Source of the DNA: Haplosporangium gracile
Lineage: Eukaryota > Mortierellomycota > Mortierellomycetes > Mortierellales > Mortierellaceae
Assembly (NCBI GenBank): GCA_015499985.1
Contig: JAAAUF010000251.1
Span: 1-45,113 of the forward strand
Direction of reading: 5' to 3'
Length of the DNA stretch: 45,113 nt
Positions 1 through 10,723 of this stretch are shown in pieces; positions within the stretch are counted from its first letter, which is position 1; each line of letters starts with the position of its first letter. The position numbers and the translations under genes are program-made. Under the pieces are notes generated by a model. That model did not search any database and was not told the DNA's origin. It saw only the letters and a list, made by a program, of their open reading frames with translations.

Positions 1-776
1 GCTACATTCTGGTGTCTTCTTCTAAACGGATTTGTCGGTTTCCAGTTTGCTGAAGATGGCACCCCATTGTCTCTCTGGGTAAGTTTTTCATTTTCCTTTT
101 TATTGGATAGAGACTATCGCGTTCCATTTATGTCTGCACAACCACGCATAGGAAAAAAAAAGCTAACATTCCATTCATTTCACAGTCGATCCGGATCTCA
201 TCATTCGTAGTGTTCCTGGCAGTAGCCTTCCTTTCCATTGCAACTTTCCAAAAGATCGGTCCTTTCGACTCCCTCCACCCTGTCGCTCTCTGGGTCGTCT
301 TCTTCATCTTCAACGGCGCCGCCCTCTTCATCTACGTCATACTCCAAATCGCCCTCGTCGTCAACACCCTCGACGACCGCTGGCCACTCGGCGATATTGT
401 CTTTGGAATTGGATTCTTCGCAGTCGGTCAAGTTATCCTTTACGTGTTTTCGTTGGATATCTGCAATTTCGCGAAACATTATATTGATGGACTGTTCTTT
501 GGAACCATTTCGACACTATTGAGTGTCATGATGGTCTACAAGTATTGGGATTCAATTACGAAGGAGGATTTGGAGTTTTCTGTGGGGTCCAAGCAGAATG
601 TTTGGGAGGTCAAGGAGTTGCTTGGGGAGGATGAAATGACGAATGGGGGGTTGTATGGACAACATCAGCAGCAGCAGCAGCAGCAGCAGCACCAACAAGG
701 GTATGGCGGGTATAATGGTGCGTCGCCTGCGTCTGGTGCCTATGGACAGGCCCACTTTTATGACGAGCGGTACTGA
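1..776 (+). CDS. CHS7: Chitin synthase export chaperone, CHS7-type (3' part, 5' end outside window)
   Basis: The gene is cut by the window start. Exon 1..78 reads in frame from base 1 and ends LSLW before a GTAAGT donor; the intron ends CACAG at 185 and exon 186..776 continues in phase 0 ([14 protein letters not shown]). The visible protein holds several hydrophobic membrane segments, including the stretches [20 protein letters not shown] and [18 protein letters not shown], and the motif [17 protein letters not shown], which fits the Chs7/chitin synthase III export chaperone family. Family members are multi-pass ER proteins needed for chitin synthase to leave the ER. The C-terminal tail is cytoplasmic-looking and carries a polyglutamine run (about Q8) followed by a Gly/Tyr/Gln-rich end, longer than the conserved core needs. 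Family assignment is by recognition, not search. The N-terminal membrane segments cannot be seen here. Confidence 0.87.
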
Positions 777-884
777 TAGGTTCGAACAGAACGTGTCGGT
801 AGGAGGAATTGGTGGTGGTCAAGGAGAATGATGTAGGACAAGGTCGACGAAAAATACAACGAACACAAAAACACTAATATCTCA

Positions 885-890
885 AATAAA
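885..890 (+). terminator. Putative polyadenylation signal AATAAA for the CHS7-like gene
   Basis: AATAAA lies 108 nt after the stop codon of the CHS7-like gene and in the 249-nt gap before the convergent AIF-like gene. A position call only; no transcript evidence. Confidence 0.4.
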
Positions 891-1025
891 TAATTACACC
901 TAATCCTTATATACGGTTATTGATAATGAATGCAGAAAAATGTATTGTGGGAACCCGCCCTCATAGGGCGGACGACTAGTCGGGCTGTAGAAGAAGAAGA
1001 ATAAAGTATCTAAAAGGTCTATCTT

Positions 1026-3616
1026 TTACTCCTCGTGGATGCCAAAGGGCTTGACGAGGGCCTCGACCTTCTCGGTATCATAGACCTGACCCAAGATCTT
1101 GCGGGCATCATCGACCTTGCCAAAGTTGTTCCACATCAAGAGTCCAACAATCTTCTTGTCCTTCAAGTACAGCACAAGTCCCTTGTTGTACTTTTCCTTG
1201 TCTTCTACCTTCACGGCCTCGGCGGGCAAGGGGGTAGCAGTAGCTCTCTCACGCTTGCCCTCGTCCTTCTTATCAGCAGACTCCTCCTTGGCGGGAGCCT
1301 CCTCAGCAGCGGTGGCGGCATCAGCAGCAGCGACGGTAGGCTTCTTGGTCCAGATAGAAACAGTCGACAGCTTCGAGTCCAAGATACCAACAGCCTCATA
1401 CCCAATATGAGGACCCAAGTCGGACCAGAACATCGACTGGTGCTTATAAGCCTTGTGCAACTTATCCGACGCCATGTTCTGACCAGCGACACGGCCTCCA
1501 AGGATAGCATTATCATAATGCTCAACACGGCGACGGCCGAGAGTGACATCATGGAAGGAAGTCATATCACCAGCACAGTAGACATTGCGACGGGCCTGGA
1601 GCTCAGCATTGACAACAACTCCTCCACGGTGCTCATCCAACTCCAACCCAGCCTTCTTGGCAAGTTCGACGTTGGCCTCGATACCAACGGCCACAACAAC
1701 GTGGTCGGCAAGGACCTTCTCGCCGCTCTCGAGAGTCAACTCGACTTGCTCGCCCACGGTCTTGGTCGAGGCAACACGAGAGTTGGGCTTGACGTTGACG
1801 CCCTCTTGCTCAACCTGAGAGGTTGTCCACTTGGAGAGGTAGCGCGGGAAGACGAGGCCCATGTTGCCATCCTCGGGGAAGATCTGCGTAACCTTCACGT
1901 TCTTCTCCTTTCCTATTAAAAATAATGTAACAGCGTGTTAGACCTCGATTCCTTTTACTAATTGAACCAAACAAGGACAAATAACTATAAACCACGTAAA
2001 TGAACGTACCGTAGTGAGAGACAGCCACGGCCAATTCACTGCCCAAGAAACCGCCTCCGACAATAACAATCTTCTTATCAGCAGACTTGACGAGCGAGTT
2101 GAGCTTCTTGAAATCCTCAACAGAGCGGAAGGTCGTGACCTTGCCCTCGCCAGCGCCCTGGAGAACGGGGAGGGTCTTGGGAATACCACCAGTGGCCAAG
2201 AGGACCTTGCCGTACTTGAGAACCTTGCCGTTGTTCAGGGTGAGGGACTGCTCCGCAATGTTGAGGTCCTCGACCGTGGCGCCAGTCAACAACCTGACGC
2301 CGCTCTCGGCAGATTCGATCTTCTCCAATGCCTCCTGATCAATTGACTGGATGGTCTCCTTTCCGTGGAGGATAATGCTATTGCAATTGAGAAAGAACAC
2401 GTATTGAGGTATGAGAAGTCGAATTGTGTCATCGATTTGACTCCCGCTCAACTGGTGAACGTCCTGCGCCTGGTACAAGTTATTGGTGCTTACTTGCGCT
2501 CCTTGCCCTGCCAGTCCTTGAAGGATAAGTTCTTGGTGGTCTCCTCCTCCTTGTTGAACCACATCTCCTTGGAAAGAGGAGGGCGCATATAAGGTCCAAT
2601 ATCCTCGTTACCAATGATCAAAATCTACAGTGTAAAAACGTGATTTTGGTCAGCTTAACAGTGTAGTGATATTCAGGCTTGATGTTCCTCTCAAGCTGAA
2701 ATCCAGAAAAGATGTTGAAGTTGTTTCCTTACAGCAGCAGAAGGATCCTTCTCGCGGATAGCCTCCATGGCGGCGAACGAGGCAGTACCAGCACCTACAG
2801 AGATTAGATAAGAATAGAACGAGTGTGTTGGGTAAGTAAGTTGATCCGATGCATCCGAACGGACCAGATCGCGTCATTAACGCAAGAAATGCGAGAGCAT
2901 TTTTTCTTTTCTTTCTTTCTCACCGATCAGAATGTAGGGGTAGTAATCCTTCTCGTGCTTAGCAGTAACAGGGACAGGAGTAGCGGCGGCAGTCTCCTCC
3001 TTCTCCTCCTCGGCAGCCTCCTCGACAATCTCCTCCTTCTTGTGGTGGTGATCGCTCTCGCCAGCCTTCTTTCTTGCTGGAGGAGCGGTCAACGTGTAGA
3101 TCTATTGTTAATGCATTGTTTCAGGCATCAAAAAGAATGGAAGAAAAGGTACAGTCAGCAATTGAAGAAGAAGTTGGGAGAAAGAGGTAAAGAAAGGTAT
3201 CTCTTTCAAGGTAACGAAACGATAAGAAGGGAAGTTCTTGATGATAAAATGCGTGTGTTCATACCAGAGGTCCAAAGACGACCAAAGAACCGATCTACAA
3301 TTACAACAACAATAACAACAACAAAAAAAAAAGTAATATCGACGTGTTAAGTACAAAACAAACGCAGAGCAATTCTCCTGATAGGTTTTGATATTGAACG
3401 CTGAATGATGATCGTTACCACCCAGGCGGCGTCAGACTCGGTGTGGTGAGCGGCAGGAGTGGTGTGGGGGGCGTGGGAAGCATAGGAGCGGGCAGTCTGA
3501 CGAAGCGAGAACAGGGCCTGACGAGGAGCGACAGAGGAGGAAGAGGCGAGCAAGTTGCGCTGAGAGGCGAAACGGGCAGTTGACCGAAGAACGGCCCTGA
3601 ATGCTTGGGAGGACAT
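1026..3616 (-). CDS. Mitochondrial AIF-like FAD/NAD(P)H oxidoreductase (apoptosis-inducing factor family)
   Basis: Seven exons on the minus strand: 3419-3616, 3265-3294, 2924-3101, 2733-2794, 2494-2624, 2010-2377, 1026-1912. They sum to 1854 nt, giving 617 aa. The start MSSQAFRAVLRS is chosen because it opens an Arg/Ser/Ala-rich mitochondrial presequence; an upstream in-frame Met adds an unlike stretch. Residues about 63-80 form one hydrophobic span, then a Lys/Glu-rich linker, then the FAD-binding fold YILIGAGTASFAAMEAI and MRPPLSKEMWF, a NAD-binding fold IVIVGGGFLGSELA, the second FAD motif VYCAGDMTSF, and a C-terminal region with GLVLYLKDKKIVGLLMWNN typical of AIF. An Ala/Glu/Lys low-complexity insert interrupts the C-terminal domain. 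Known AIF proteins are anchored in the inner mitochondrial membrane, support respiratory complex assembly and can act in cell death. Exon 2 is only 30 nt and encodes half of the span. Function in this fungus is inferred. Confidence 0.88.
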
Positions 3617-4134
3617 TCTGTGTGTATGTGATTTGAGAAAAGAGGAGAAAGTGGTGTGAATGAAAAAGAATGAAAAGAAGAAAAAAGAAATAGAAGGTGA
3701 ATAATCAATCGGATCAGACAACCACCCGGTCGAAGGAACTAACAGACAGAGTTTGACTTCTCAAAAAGGGGGGGAAAAAAAGGCGCCCTCTGAGAGGCAG
3801 GGGGAAGTTGAACGTCCGTTATGCCATCGTCAATTAGATATATCTCACATATTGATAAACCCTCTTTATTTGCAATACCTCTCAACCTGCATCGCGCAAA
3901 ACTTAAAAAGCCACTCCTCTATTTTCTCGTTGGTGCAGAACACATCAAAGTTTCTTTTTAACAGACATCAGCCATCCCTGCTCAGGATCATCCCCATCAA
4001 CCTCCATCAACCTCGCACAGGCAGACTTTTCAAAAGCAGGACACAACAAAAACACAAGAAGGGATATCTCTTGTCAGGAAAACTCACTTCAAAACAACCA
4101 GCCAACAAGGCGAAAAAGAAACTACCAAACCGCC
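3617..4134. other. Intergenic, shared 5' region of the AIF-like and SPF45-like genes
   Basis: This 518-nt gap separates two divergently transcribed genes, so it should hold both promoters and 5' UTRs. I see a G7A7-type run near 3769-3780 and A/C-rich leader sequence before the SPF45 start, but no clear TATA box or operator. Confidence 0.5.
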
Positions 4135-6430
4135 ATGTCGCTCTACGGGGACCTCCCGCCACCAAGCAAGGAAGGCGACACGCCCATCAAGAAACCCACA
4201 GCCGAAGATGCAGCTGCTGGCTCCAGTTCTTCCAGTCCCGCCAAATCAACCCTCCCTGGTACTTGAATTTGAACACGACCCACCTACATCTTCCTCATCA
4301 ACAACAAACGACCACTTTCCTTCCTTTTATCTTTCTTTGTTTCTTTGCCCTGATGAATTCAGCAAACAGAACAACCTTGAGTTTTGTACAAACATTCATC
4401 ATGTCTCTCAGAGCACGCTAATAACGAGAATCCACACCTAAACACCTTACCCCCACTCCCAGCTGGTTGGTCGTCTGTCACTCGTTTCAAGCCGATTAAC
4501 AGGAAGCCTATCCCGCCAAAACAAAAGCCGGCCATGAGGAGCATTCCTGCTGGATTCGTATCGCAATCGATCGCTTCTACAACGACAACAACAGCAACAG
4601 CAACGACAGCAGCAGCAACAACAACAAAAGTGTCTCAGAATGGAGTCACGACAGTCTACAGTGCACCCACTACTGTCGTATCATCTACGGTCACGAACAC
4701 TGCTCAGGCGCCGCAGGTCCAGGCAAAGACCGTCGACGAGAATAGCTGGTTACGAGCGCGAACTGCCCAAGTTCAACGACAGGACAACGATGTAAGAAGC
4801 TATTTTTTTCTCGCGTGATGTACCACTGATTGTTTGACGAGGCGATGGTATCTGTAGATCTAACCTCTCCTTGATCTTTATCCCATCACATAGACTCAGG
4901 GCTGGAGACAACCAAAGCGAGCGCCTGTCAAGATCCAGCATGGAGGACCCATGTCTCTCAACGACGAGTATGATATCGCCAGACCCAACGAGTTTGAAGA
5001 ATTCAAGGAATTGTTTGAGAATGAGCGGAGGCAATTTGAGGAAGAAAAGCGAAGTTTCGGACATCATGGAGCAGGAGCACCAGAATATCAACGTTACTCT
5101 CGCTCACGTTCGCGTTCAAGATCTTCATCCCCTTACCGCTCAAGATCCAGAGGTCGTCGACCTCGTTCGCGGTCTTATTCTCGATCACGATCAAGGACCC
5201 GTTCACGGTCAAGGCCACGATCGCCCATGAGACGAAAGAGGAGTGCATCCAAGGAGAAGTCTCATCGGGGTCGCTCTCGTTCGCGGTCTCGTTCTCACAG
5301 TCGCCCCCGCAGCCCCCTACCATCATTTGGTCGCAGACAAGATCCACATGGACGATCGATTGACTTTATCCCTACAGGACAAGCCTCTGACACTATCGCA
5401 GTTGGACCACCATCTGACCCCTCCACGGCAGGGCCAACTTTAAAACGTGAACATCCACCAAGACAACACAGAAGCGGGAGTGGAAGCAGGAGTAGGAGTC
5501 GAAGCTGGGACAGGAGAAGAAGTCGAAGCAGAAGTCCTCGCAGCCGAAGGACGGGTCGGTCGCGCTCCAGGTCAAGGTCGCGTTCCCCACCTTACGGGTC
5601 CAGACGGTCCCCCAGTCCACCATACAAACGGGGCCGACAACACTCGCCACCTTCCCAACAACAACAGCCTGCTAGAGCATACAAGGCATTTGCTCCGCCG
5701 CCCAGTCAGACCAACGTTCAACCTTCTGCTCGTCCTGTGGAAAGAGAGCCTGTCGTCGCTTCGGCCTCAACCTCTGCATCGGCTTCGCCTGTCCAGAACA
5801 AATCTGCATTTGTTATGAGCGACGCTTCGGGAGAGGAGGCCTTTAATCGTAGGGCAATGTTGAGTCAGCAGCGTTCTCAGCCCGCCCTTCAGCAGCAGCA
5901 GCAGCAGCATGCACCACCACCACCGCCACCTCCACCACAGTTTCAGCATCAACAACAGCGTCAGCAACAGCAACAGTCACAGCAGCAAAGACCTGCGTTT
6001 GTACCAGCCGCTCAAGCCAGCCCCTTTAAAGGTTCGAACCCTCACTTTGTTTGGCTGGTTTGCTCCATTATTAGCTAAAAGTCCTCTCTAATATTAACTT
6101 TTTTCTTCTTGATGATGATATACAGGAGCCCTATCGCCAGTGATCCTGCTGACAAACATGGTCGGTCCAGGCGAAGTCGACGACACGCTACAAGAAGAAA
6201 CAGCAACCGAATGCGAGAAGTTTGGGGCCGTCGTCCGGTGTCTCATCTTTGAGGTCCAGAACGGAAAGGTTCCCTCCGAGGAGGCCGTACGGATATTTAT
6301 CAAGTTTGAAGCCAAGGAATCTGCAGAACGTGCATTGAGGGACTTGCATGGTCGGTTCTTTGGCGGACGGCAGGTTCAGGGCCAGTTCTTTGATGAGGCC
6401 CGGTTTGATGCTCTTCAACTTGCTCCGTAA
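4135..6430 (+). CDS. SPF45-like splicing factor: RS-rich middle and C-terminal UHM domain
   Basis: Four exons: 4135-4258, 4463-4791, 4894-6031, 6126-6430; 1896 nt, 631 aa. The start MSLYGDLPPPSKEG matches the short SPF45 N-terminal motif. Residues about 42-55 read GWSSVTRFKPI and about 152-185 carry GWRQPKR and YDIARPNEFEEFKEL, both typical of SPF45/RBM17. Residues about 190-400 are a long arginine-serine region, followed by Pro/Gln-rich low complexity with poly-Q and poly-P. The last exon (about 531-631) is a U2AF-homology motif: VILLTNMVGPGEVDD, ECEKFGAVVRCLIFE, EEAVRIFIKFE and the R-x-F loop in GRFFGGRQV. Known UHMs bind tryptophan-containing ligand motifs of U2AF65, SF1 and SF3b155 during 3' splice-site selection. 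I see no G-patch domain, which SPF45 of animals and plants has between these parts. The donor of intron 3 (GTTCGA) is weak but keeps the frame. Confidence 0.82.
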
Positions 6431-6553
6431 TAGCATAGTGATGAAATTTGGAAGGCAATAATTAAATGGAACATTTTGTATGCAAACGAAAGACCGTTTA
6501 ATGGATGTTTGTTGAAATGATATAGAATGCCAGTATGATAATATTTTTATTCT

Positions 6554-7672
6554 CTATTGCGATGATGACAAAGCTTCTGCCTGCTGCCGATGATGAACTT
6601 CCTGGACAATAGCATCGACCTGGCCCTCAATCGTCAAATGCGAAGTATCAAGTTCCACCGCATCATCCGCCTTCCTGAGCGGAGAGACCTCACGTGTCCG
6701 ATCCAACTCATCCCGTCTCTCCAAATCCTTCTGTACCGTCTCTACATCCAACACCTCCTCCTTGCTTCCACTCCTCGCCAACTCTTGTAATCTTCTCTCT
6801 GCACGGACTCTGCTATCCGCGACCAAAAAGATTTTTAGATCTGCGTTTGGCAAAACAACAGTTCCGATATCGCGACCATCCATCACCAGTCCATCTCTTC
6901 CTGAGTTCCTTTCCTGCGAAATGGATGTGACGCCCATGTTGCGGACCTTATGGAGGACGGCTTCACGGACTGGTCCGATGGCCGCGACGGCCGAGACGTG
7001 TTTTGAGACGGTTCCGGTGCGGATCTCAAAGGAGACGTCCTTTGAATCGAGAAAGACTCTAGTTGTTGGGAGTGAAGATTTGGAGGCGGAGGAGGAGGTG
7101 GAGAAGACGGTTTTGAGACCGATGTGGGAGGATTCTGCAAGATTTGATATTTGTGAGGCCTGGGAGGGGTTTGAAGGGTCGATTCCTTTTGAGAGTGCCG
7201 CCAATGTGACCTATTATTGTTATTGTACAGGTGGGTGAGGTTCAGAAAAAAGTAAGTTGACGTTTTTTTTTTTTTTTTTTTTTTCAGGCTTCAATATATC
7301 CTTTAGGTCTGATCGAAAAAAAGTAGAGTAAAACTTACGCATCGGTAAAATGCTCCAGTGTCAATGTAGTCGAATCCCAAGCGCTGTGCGACCATTTTGG
7401 CAGTCGTACCTATCAGTCAAGAAAAAGAAAGAAAGTAAGAAAAAAAAAAGTTGGTATTGCCTATTCACAGCAGACCTTTTTGGTAGTGTTTCAGCCCAGG
7501 AAAAAAAAAAAAAAAGGAAGGAAGGAAGGAAGGAAGAGCGAAATGTACTTTTGCCGGATGCGGCGGGTCCGTCGATGGCGACCTGGAATGGCCGGGTGCC
7601 TTTTTGGGGCACCACGGACGACGAAGCGAAGGTTCGTGTTATGAGGCGGGTTGCAATGTTCCTGATGGCCAT
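6554..7672 (-). CDS. Bacterial-type cytidylate kinase (CMP/dCMP kinase) with mitochondrial-like leader
   Basis: Three exons on the minus strand: 7549-7672, 7339-7409, 6554-7210; 852 nt, 283 aa. After an Arg/Thr-rich, acid-free leader (MAIRNIATRLITRTFASSS) the protein shows the P-loop DGPAASGKSTTAK (about 34-46), then FDYIDTGAFYR, RDGLVMDGRDIGTVVLPNAD, KIFLVADSRVRAERR and a late ERRDELDRTREVSPL. These are the signatures of the bacterial Cmk family, which phosphorylates CMP and dCMP with ATP. The eukaryotic UMP/CMP kinases are a different, adenylate-kinase-like family. The middle part has a Ser-rich insert (about residues 90-110) not expected in bacterial Cmk. The leader suggests import into mitochondria. 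Intron 1 contains a (GGAA)n tract and intron 2 a 22-base A run on the coding strand. The family call is strong; location and origin are inferred. Confidence 0.85.
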
Positions 7673-8119
7673 GATTTTGACTTGAATTGCTGATCGTTTC
7701 TCAAGGCTATGGGTTTGATGGATGCAGAAAAAGAGATCAAGAACGCTGGAGAGTACTTGACTACAAAAAAAGAAAGGGTGTGACTTGTTGTGAAGGTCGC
7801 GCCACCAATTATCGCATTTTTTTATTTTTTGTTATTCGTGCAAAATCAATGCTGATGTCAAGAGGTGTGTCGGGACAGAGGCAAAAAAAAAAGGCGACTA
7901 AGAAAGCGAACTGCAAGAAGAGAAAGACCGAAAAAAGAGCAATATGCGAGATGGTGAAAGGGAGATAACTAAAGTATGTGCAATTAGGAAGGGCAAAGAA
8001 ATAACTTGATCAAGAAAGCAATTGCAGGAGGTAATAAAGAAAAAAAAAAAAACAAGTGAAATGACAGGAGCTGACCTATCCTTACAGCCAAATGTGACAT
8101 TGGCCAACCTTGCAGAATA
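7673..8119. other. Intergenic, 5' flank of cytidylate kinase gene
   Basis: A 447-nt AT-rich stretch with several A7-A12 runs between the kinase start and the end of the F-box-like locus. I see no gene or RNA in it; short overlapping open frames here are Lys-rich products of the A runs. Confidence 0.5.
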
Positions 8120-9573
8120 CTACAACAAACGCTTGTAGATAGTCTCTGTGAGGACGACCTCAGAGAGGCTAGGTAGATCTTGAACATGATGGAGAAGCAC
8201 AGCGTCGAAAGGCGCATGGCGCCCTTTCGTGCATGTCATAACCTTTTCTCGAGTCTGCACATAACAGCTGCCGCAATACGACCCTCCAACATCACCTCTC
8301 CAACCGAGAGGGACGGTAGTTGGAATTTGAGGGCCAGCATCTTTGCAGACAGTCTCGCGGTTCATCGCGCTTCTGCAGTAAGGATCCAGCCCGTGCAGTC
8401 GAAGAGTATTCAGATGGGGGAGGTTCCACTTGACCTTCAACAACGCGCAAGTGAAAAAACGGTCATGGATGTGATGATGGTAGACAAACTCCTGAAGACC
8501 TGAACATCCTCGCAGGAGCGCCTTAGTATCAGAAAGATGACGATTGTCCAAGTTTTTGAAGCCGTTAACAAAATCCAGCTCCAGACGGGCAAGTGATGCT
8601 CCTCTCTCGGCGATGGCCCCCGCAACGTCCAAAAGAGAATGCTCAAGATGCAAAGCCAACTCTTGAACGGTCTGTGGCATTTTCCTGACCATAGTTTGGG
8701 TCCAAATCATATGCTTGTTATGGACCGTAAGAACCTCCAGCTCCTGACAGTGGTCCCCAATTAGCTCGGCATATCCTGGTTTCTTGCCGCCTTTGGGAGA
8801 CAAGTTTCCAGTTGCTTCAGGCTCGGAGATGCGCGAAAGGTGGACTCTCGCAGAGAAAAGCTGAACTGGCTGTCGTTAATGACCAAGTGAGTGATGGGAA
8901 GAGTGCCGATATCCGCCGCGTCTTCCAACACAATGTTGTCTCTTCGAGGAGCCTGCTTGATCCGTCTTAAACCCGAGACTACGGTTCCTTCATTGTAGAC
9001 ACCCTTCTCCAAAACAACCAGCTTGCGGAGATGAGGCTTTCCTGTAACAAACCTCTTCCAGTCCGTGCGCGTGAACTTGTACTGGGCCAGTTCCAAGCAC
9101 CTCAAGTTGTGCAAGCTCTCAACAAACACCATCATGGCCGAACCCACCCATCCGCCGGAACCGGTGAGTTTGAGCTCGGACAAGCTCTCTGCGTTAAGCA
9201 TGGACAGTCTCTGATGATGAAAGACTTCCTCAAAGACCTCCAGGCAGCTGATATGTTGGTGACGACGGATAGCTTGTTGAAAAGAGGCGCGTTCCTCGGA
9301 TCTCATGGTGTACTCGTTCAGCAGCGACAAACGGCGGACGAGATGCATATTGCGGACAAGGACCTTGAGGGGAACAGTCCTCTTCATCAAGACGCGATCG
9401 TAGGTGTTCCATAAGACGCCTACCAACACACTACGCCAGGTCTTGCAGACAGCAGCAGCATCGAGAAGGGTCTTGGGGTTCCAGGTGACGCAGTCGCGGT
9501 CCCAGGTTATGTCAAAGCGGTGGACAAAGAGGGACAGGTGCTGTCCCACCAGAGCGATGATCTCTGGAATCAT
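8120..9573 (-). pseudogene. F-box/LRR-like gene, interrupted by a 1-nt frameshift
   Basis: Two minus-strand open frames (9573-8761 and 8803-8120) join as one protein when aligned with the intact neighbour at 10724-12550. The first part begins MIPEIIALVGQHLSLF, an F-box-like start, then KTLLDAAAVCKTWRSVLVGVLW, and shares KPHLRKLV and IGTLPITHLVIND with the neighbour. The second part resumes with SPKGGKK and ends LSLSEVVLTETIYKRLL-like, as the neighbour does. The frame changes near 8797-8806, between LEQLE-like LKQLETC and SPKGG, and no GT-AG intron there restores the frame. F-box proteins recruit targets to SCF ubiquitin ligases through Skp1; the rest resembles RNI-type leucine-rich repeats. 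A longer first exon around 9712-9768 is possible but its splice phase does not fit. A sequencing or assembly error could mimic the break. Confidence 0.65.
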
Positions 9574-10723
9574 AAGTGGGCTCCTTTAGTTGAGGAGTCC
9601 ATTTGAGTTCGTGGGAATTTTAAGAAGGGATTATTAGCTATAAAATTACGCGAAAAGTAGAGGATCTCCAAGTACAACGAAAAAGGGCAACTAAAAAGAG
9701 GCGGTCCTTACCCCTGTTGCTATTATTGATACCGTGTTGGGTAGCTGTATCTGTGGTTGTTGGGACATTGATTCGGTGAATGAAGTCCCGACGTCGACAG
9801 TTGAATGAGGATTGAGTTGTGGAGAAGACGCAGTTGATGTGTGAATGGGTGAGTGGTTGAATGAGGGAAGCTGAGCGGGCAGGAGAGTTATACTTCTCCG
9901 TTGGCTGAATGAGAGAAGAGGAAGAAGTCAAGAAAGAAGACAAAAGGAGTGAAAAACGCACGCGGGACTGCAAGACGGCTTCTTTTGCTTGGCGGTCTTA
10001 CAGTAATTATTGCCACCGAATGAAGAGACACAGAGACACAGAGACACCATGAGAGGCCAACCATTTTTTCTTTCTTTACAAACGAAGACTGTTACAGTCA
10101 TCCTATGTGATGGCGCGTCAATATCGAATATCTCTCCTTCACGATCCTGGTAGTGGCATCGACGAGGAAGTATCTCTTAATATGCAACGCTGTAAAGTCG
10201 CAAGCAGCATGGGTGGCAACCATCGATGGCGGTTTCTTTTATTGCTAATGTGTGCAGGTGCAAATTACAAAAGGGGATGGGCTTTAGGTCATCCAATGGG
10301 TAGCTATTGGTTTTCTGCTGCGACTTGTGCTAGCGCGCCCATACACACACACACACACACAAACAACACCTGCGACAAAGCTGAGCCGCTCCTTTTTATT
10401 AAAAAACTTTTGCTTCCTATCGCCTTTGTACCTTTCCTCCTCTTTCCTTCTCACTCCTCCCCCCACCCATTCACCCTCCATCACCCTTCCCTTTCCTTTC
10501 CTCCCCTTTTATTCCTTCTCTTCACTTGCTACGTTCCTTTCTTCAGTCGCCACCAGTCAGTCAATCGCCTCTTCACTCGTCAGTCAATCGTCTCGTGCAT
10601 TCAGCAGACTTCCGCTACTTCGGTCCTCTTTTCACCACCGACTGACTGTACAGCGGAAACATCAATCACCAACCACGAATAACAATAAAACAAACCAATC
10701 GTCGCCAAGCAGTGCTCGTCCCA
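9574..10723. other. Intergenic between two divergent F-box-like genes
   Basis: About 1.15 kb containing both 5' flanks. It holds an (AC)n microsatellite near 10341 and a strongly pyrimidine-rich tract (about 10430-10560) just before the downstream leader, which is common in fungal 5' regions. No further gene is supported. Confidence 0.5.
10341..10362 (+). repeat. (AC)n microsatellite
   Basis: About ten consecutive AC units in the leader region of the F-box-like gene that follows. Simple-sequence repeat of no evident function. Confidence 0.9.

Noticed and set aside
1035..1919. 294-codon plus-strand open frame
   Set aside because: It is exactly antisense to the last exon of the AIF-like gene, whose minus-strand reading carries FAD and AIF C-terminal motifs. 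The plus reading is a shadow of strong codon bias.
3753..4421. 222-codon plus-strand open frame
   Set aside because: It overlaps the SPF45 leader, first exon and first intron in another frame and has no family-like segments. The SPF45 model explains the coding bias and splice sites.
7263..7284. Long T tract as a terminator
   Set aside because: It lies inside intron 2 of the minus-strand cytidylate kinase gene, where it is an A tract on the coding strand; a simple homopolymer.
10107..10682. 191-codon plus-strand open frame before the F-box gene
   Set aside because: Composed of pyrimidine-rich leader and the (AC)n repeat; low-complexity product without motifs.
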